DNA from: Rubrivivax sp. | Lineage (GTDB): Bacteria > Pseudomonadota > Gammaproteobacteria > Burkholderiales > Burkholderiaceae | Length of the DNA stretch: 6,131 nt | Direction of reading: 5' to 3' | NCBI GenBank assembly: GCA_004211235.1 | Contig: SEEY01000253.1 | Location: 1 to 6,131, forward strand | Part shown: piece after piece, positions 5,795-6,131 of the stretch | How the letters are laid out: each line of letters begins with the position of its first letter | Position numbering within the stretch: position 1 is the first letter of the stretch | Notes under the pieces: generated by a model | What the model saw: the letters and a program-made list of their open reading frames with translations, nothing else | Databases searched by the model: none | Told to the model about the DNA's origin: nothing | Position numbers and translations under genes: made by a program

Positions 5795-6131
5795 GCATCA
5801 AGAGCGACAAGTGGATCCGCCGCATGTGCGAGCAGCACGGCATGATCGAACCCTTCGAGCCGGGCCAGGTGCGCGAGCAGGACGGCCGCAAGATCGTCAG
5901 CTACGGCACCAGCAGCTATGGCTACGACATCCGCTGCGCGCCCGAGTTCAAGGTCTTCACCAACATCCACAGCACGGTGGTGGACCCGAAGAACTTCGAC
6001 GAGAACAGCTTCGTCGACATCAACAAGGACGTCTGCATCATTCCGCCCAACAGCTTCGCGCTGGCGCGCACGATGGAGTATTTCCGCATCCCGCGCAATG
6101 TGCTGACGGTCTGCCTGGGCAAGAGCACGTA
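5791..6131 (+). CDS. dcd: dCTP deaminase (partial, 3' end outside the window)
   Basis: Deaminates dCTP to dUTP and ammonia in the cytosol, supplying dUTP for dTMP synthesis. The window holds 113 full codons of a protein that usually has about 188 residues. The N-terminus [12 protein letters not shown], the block [14 protein letters not shown] (36-49), the FKVFTN and [14 protein letters not shown] segments, and [21 protein letters not shown] are typical of the Pseudomonas/Burkholderia-type Dcd rather than the E. coli branch. The last visible residues, LGKST, open the active-site motif; S112 is likely the counterpart of E. coli Ser111. The catalytic glutamate lies beyond the edge. The start is GTG with GAGGA five bases upstream. 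It lies 121 bases after the peptide-binding gene, behind the repeat; I see no convincing promoter in that gap, so it may be read through from upstream or have its own unseen promoter. Confidence 0.97.
   Translation, partial: MSIKSDKWIRRMCEQHGMIEPFEPGQVREQDGRKIVSYGTSSYGYDIRCAPEFKVFTNIHSTVVDPKNFDENSFVDINKDVCIIPPNSFALARTMEYFRIPRNVLTVCLGKST

Overview
The window is GC-rich, densely packed proteobacterial chromosome. The best guess is a betaproteobacterium of the order Burkholderiales. This rests on three things: the divergent gloB / methyltransferase-rnhA block, a dcd of the Pseudomonas/Burkholderia type, and a GC-rich intergenic repeat before dcd that resembles, from memory, elements scattered through Comamonadaceae-like genomes. 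The taxonomy is inferred, not proven.

Layout: on the minus strand, gloB (glyoxalase II) runs from a probable TTG start at 831 to 22. Its stop overlaps a possible next gene that leaves the window on the left. All other genes are on the plus strand. A class I SAM-dependent methyltransferase of the gloB-rnhA neighbourhood (844-1575) overlaps rnhA (1572-2054) by ATGA. After a 34-base gap with a good ribosome binding site comes a 675-residue secreted M38-type amidohydrolase (2089-4116). It overlaps by GTGA an exported DppA-like peptide-binding protein (4113-5669). A 121-base spacer follows that is almost wholly a repeat with nested inverted repeats. Then comes dcd (dCTP deaminase), from a GTG start at 5791 and cut by the right edge.

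How the genes work together: gloB and rnhA are housekeeping genes (methylglyoxal detoxification; removal of RNA from RNA:DNA hybrids), and dcd feeds dUTP/dTTP synthesis. Between them sits a two-gene exported module, a periplasmic amidohydrolase translationally coupled to a peptide-binding protein with no permease or ATPase genes beside it. The likely theme is scavenging of peptides or similar amide compounds, but the substrate is unknown. dnaQ, which commonly follows rnhA in this neighbourhood, is absent here.

I see no tRNA, rRNA, CRISPR array, insertion sequence or phage gene. The only non-coding stretch longer than 100 bases is the spacer before dcd. The most unusual points are that repeat, the 42-codon reading frame that passes through it with 4-base overlaps at both ends, and the amidohydrolase/peptide-binding pair. 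None amounts to a clearly new system.
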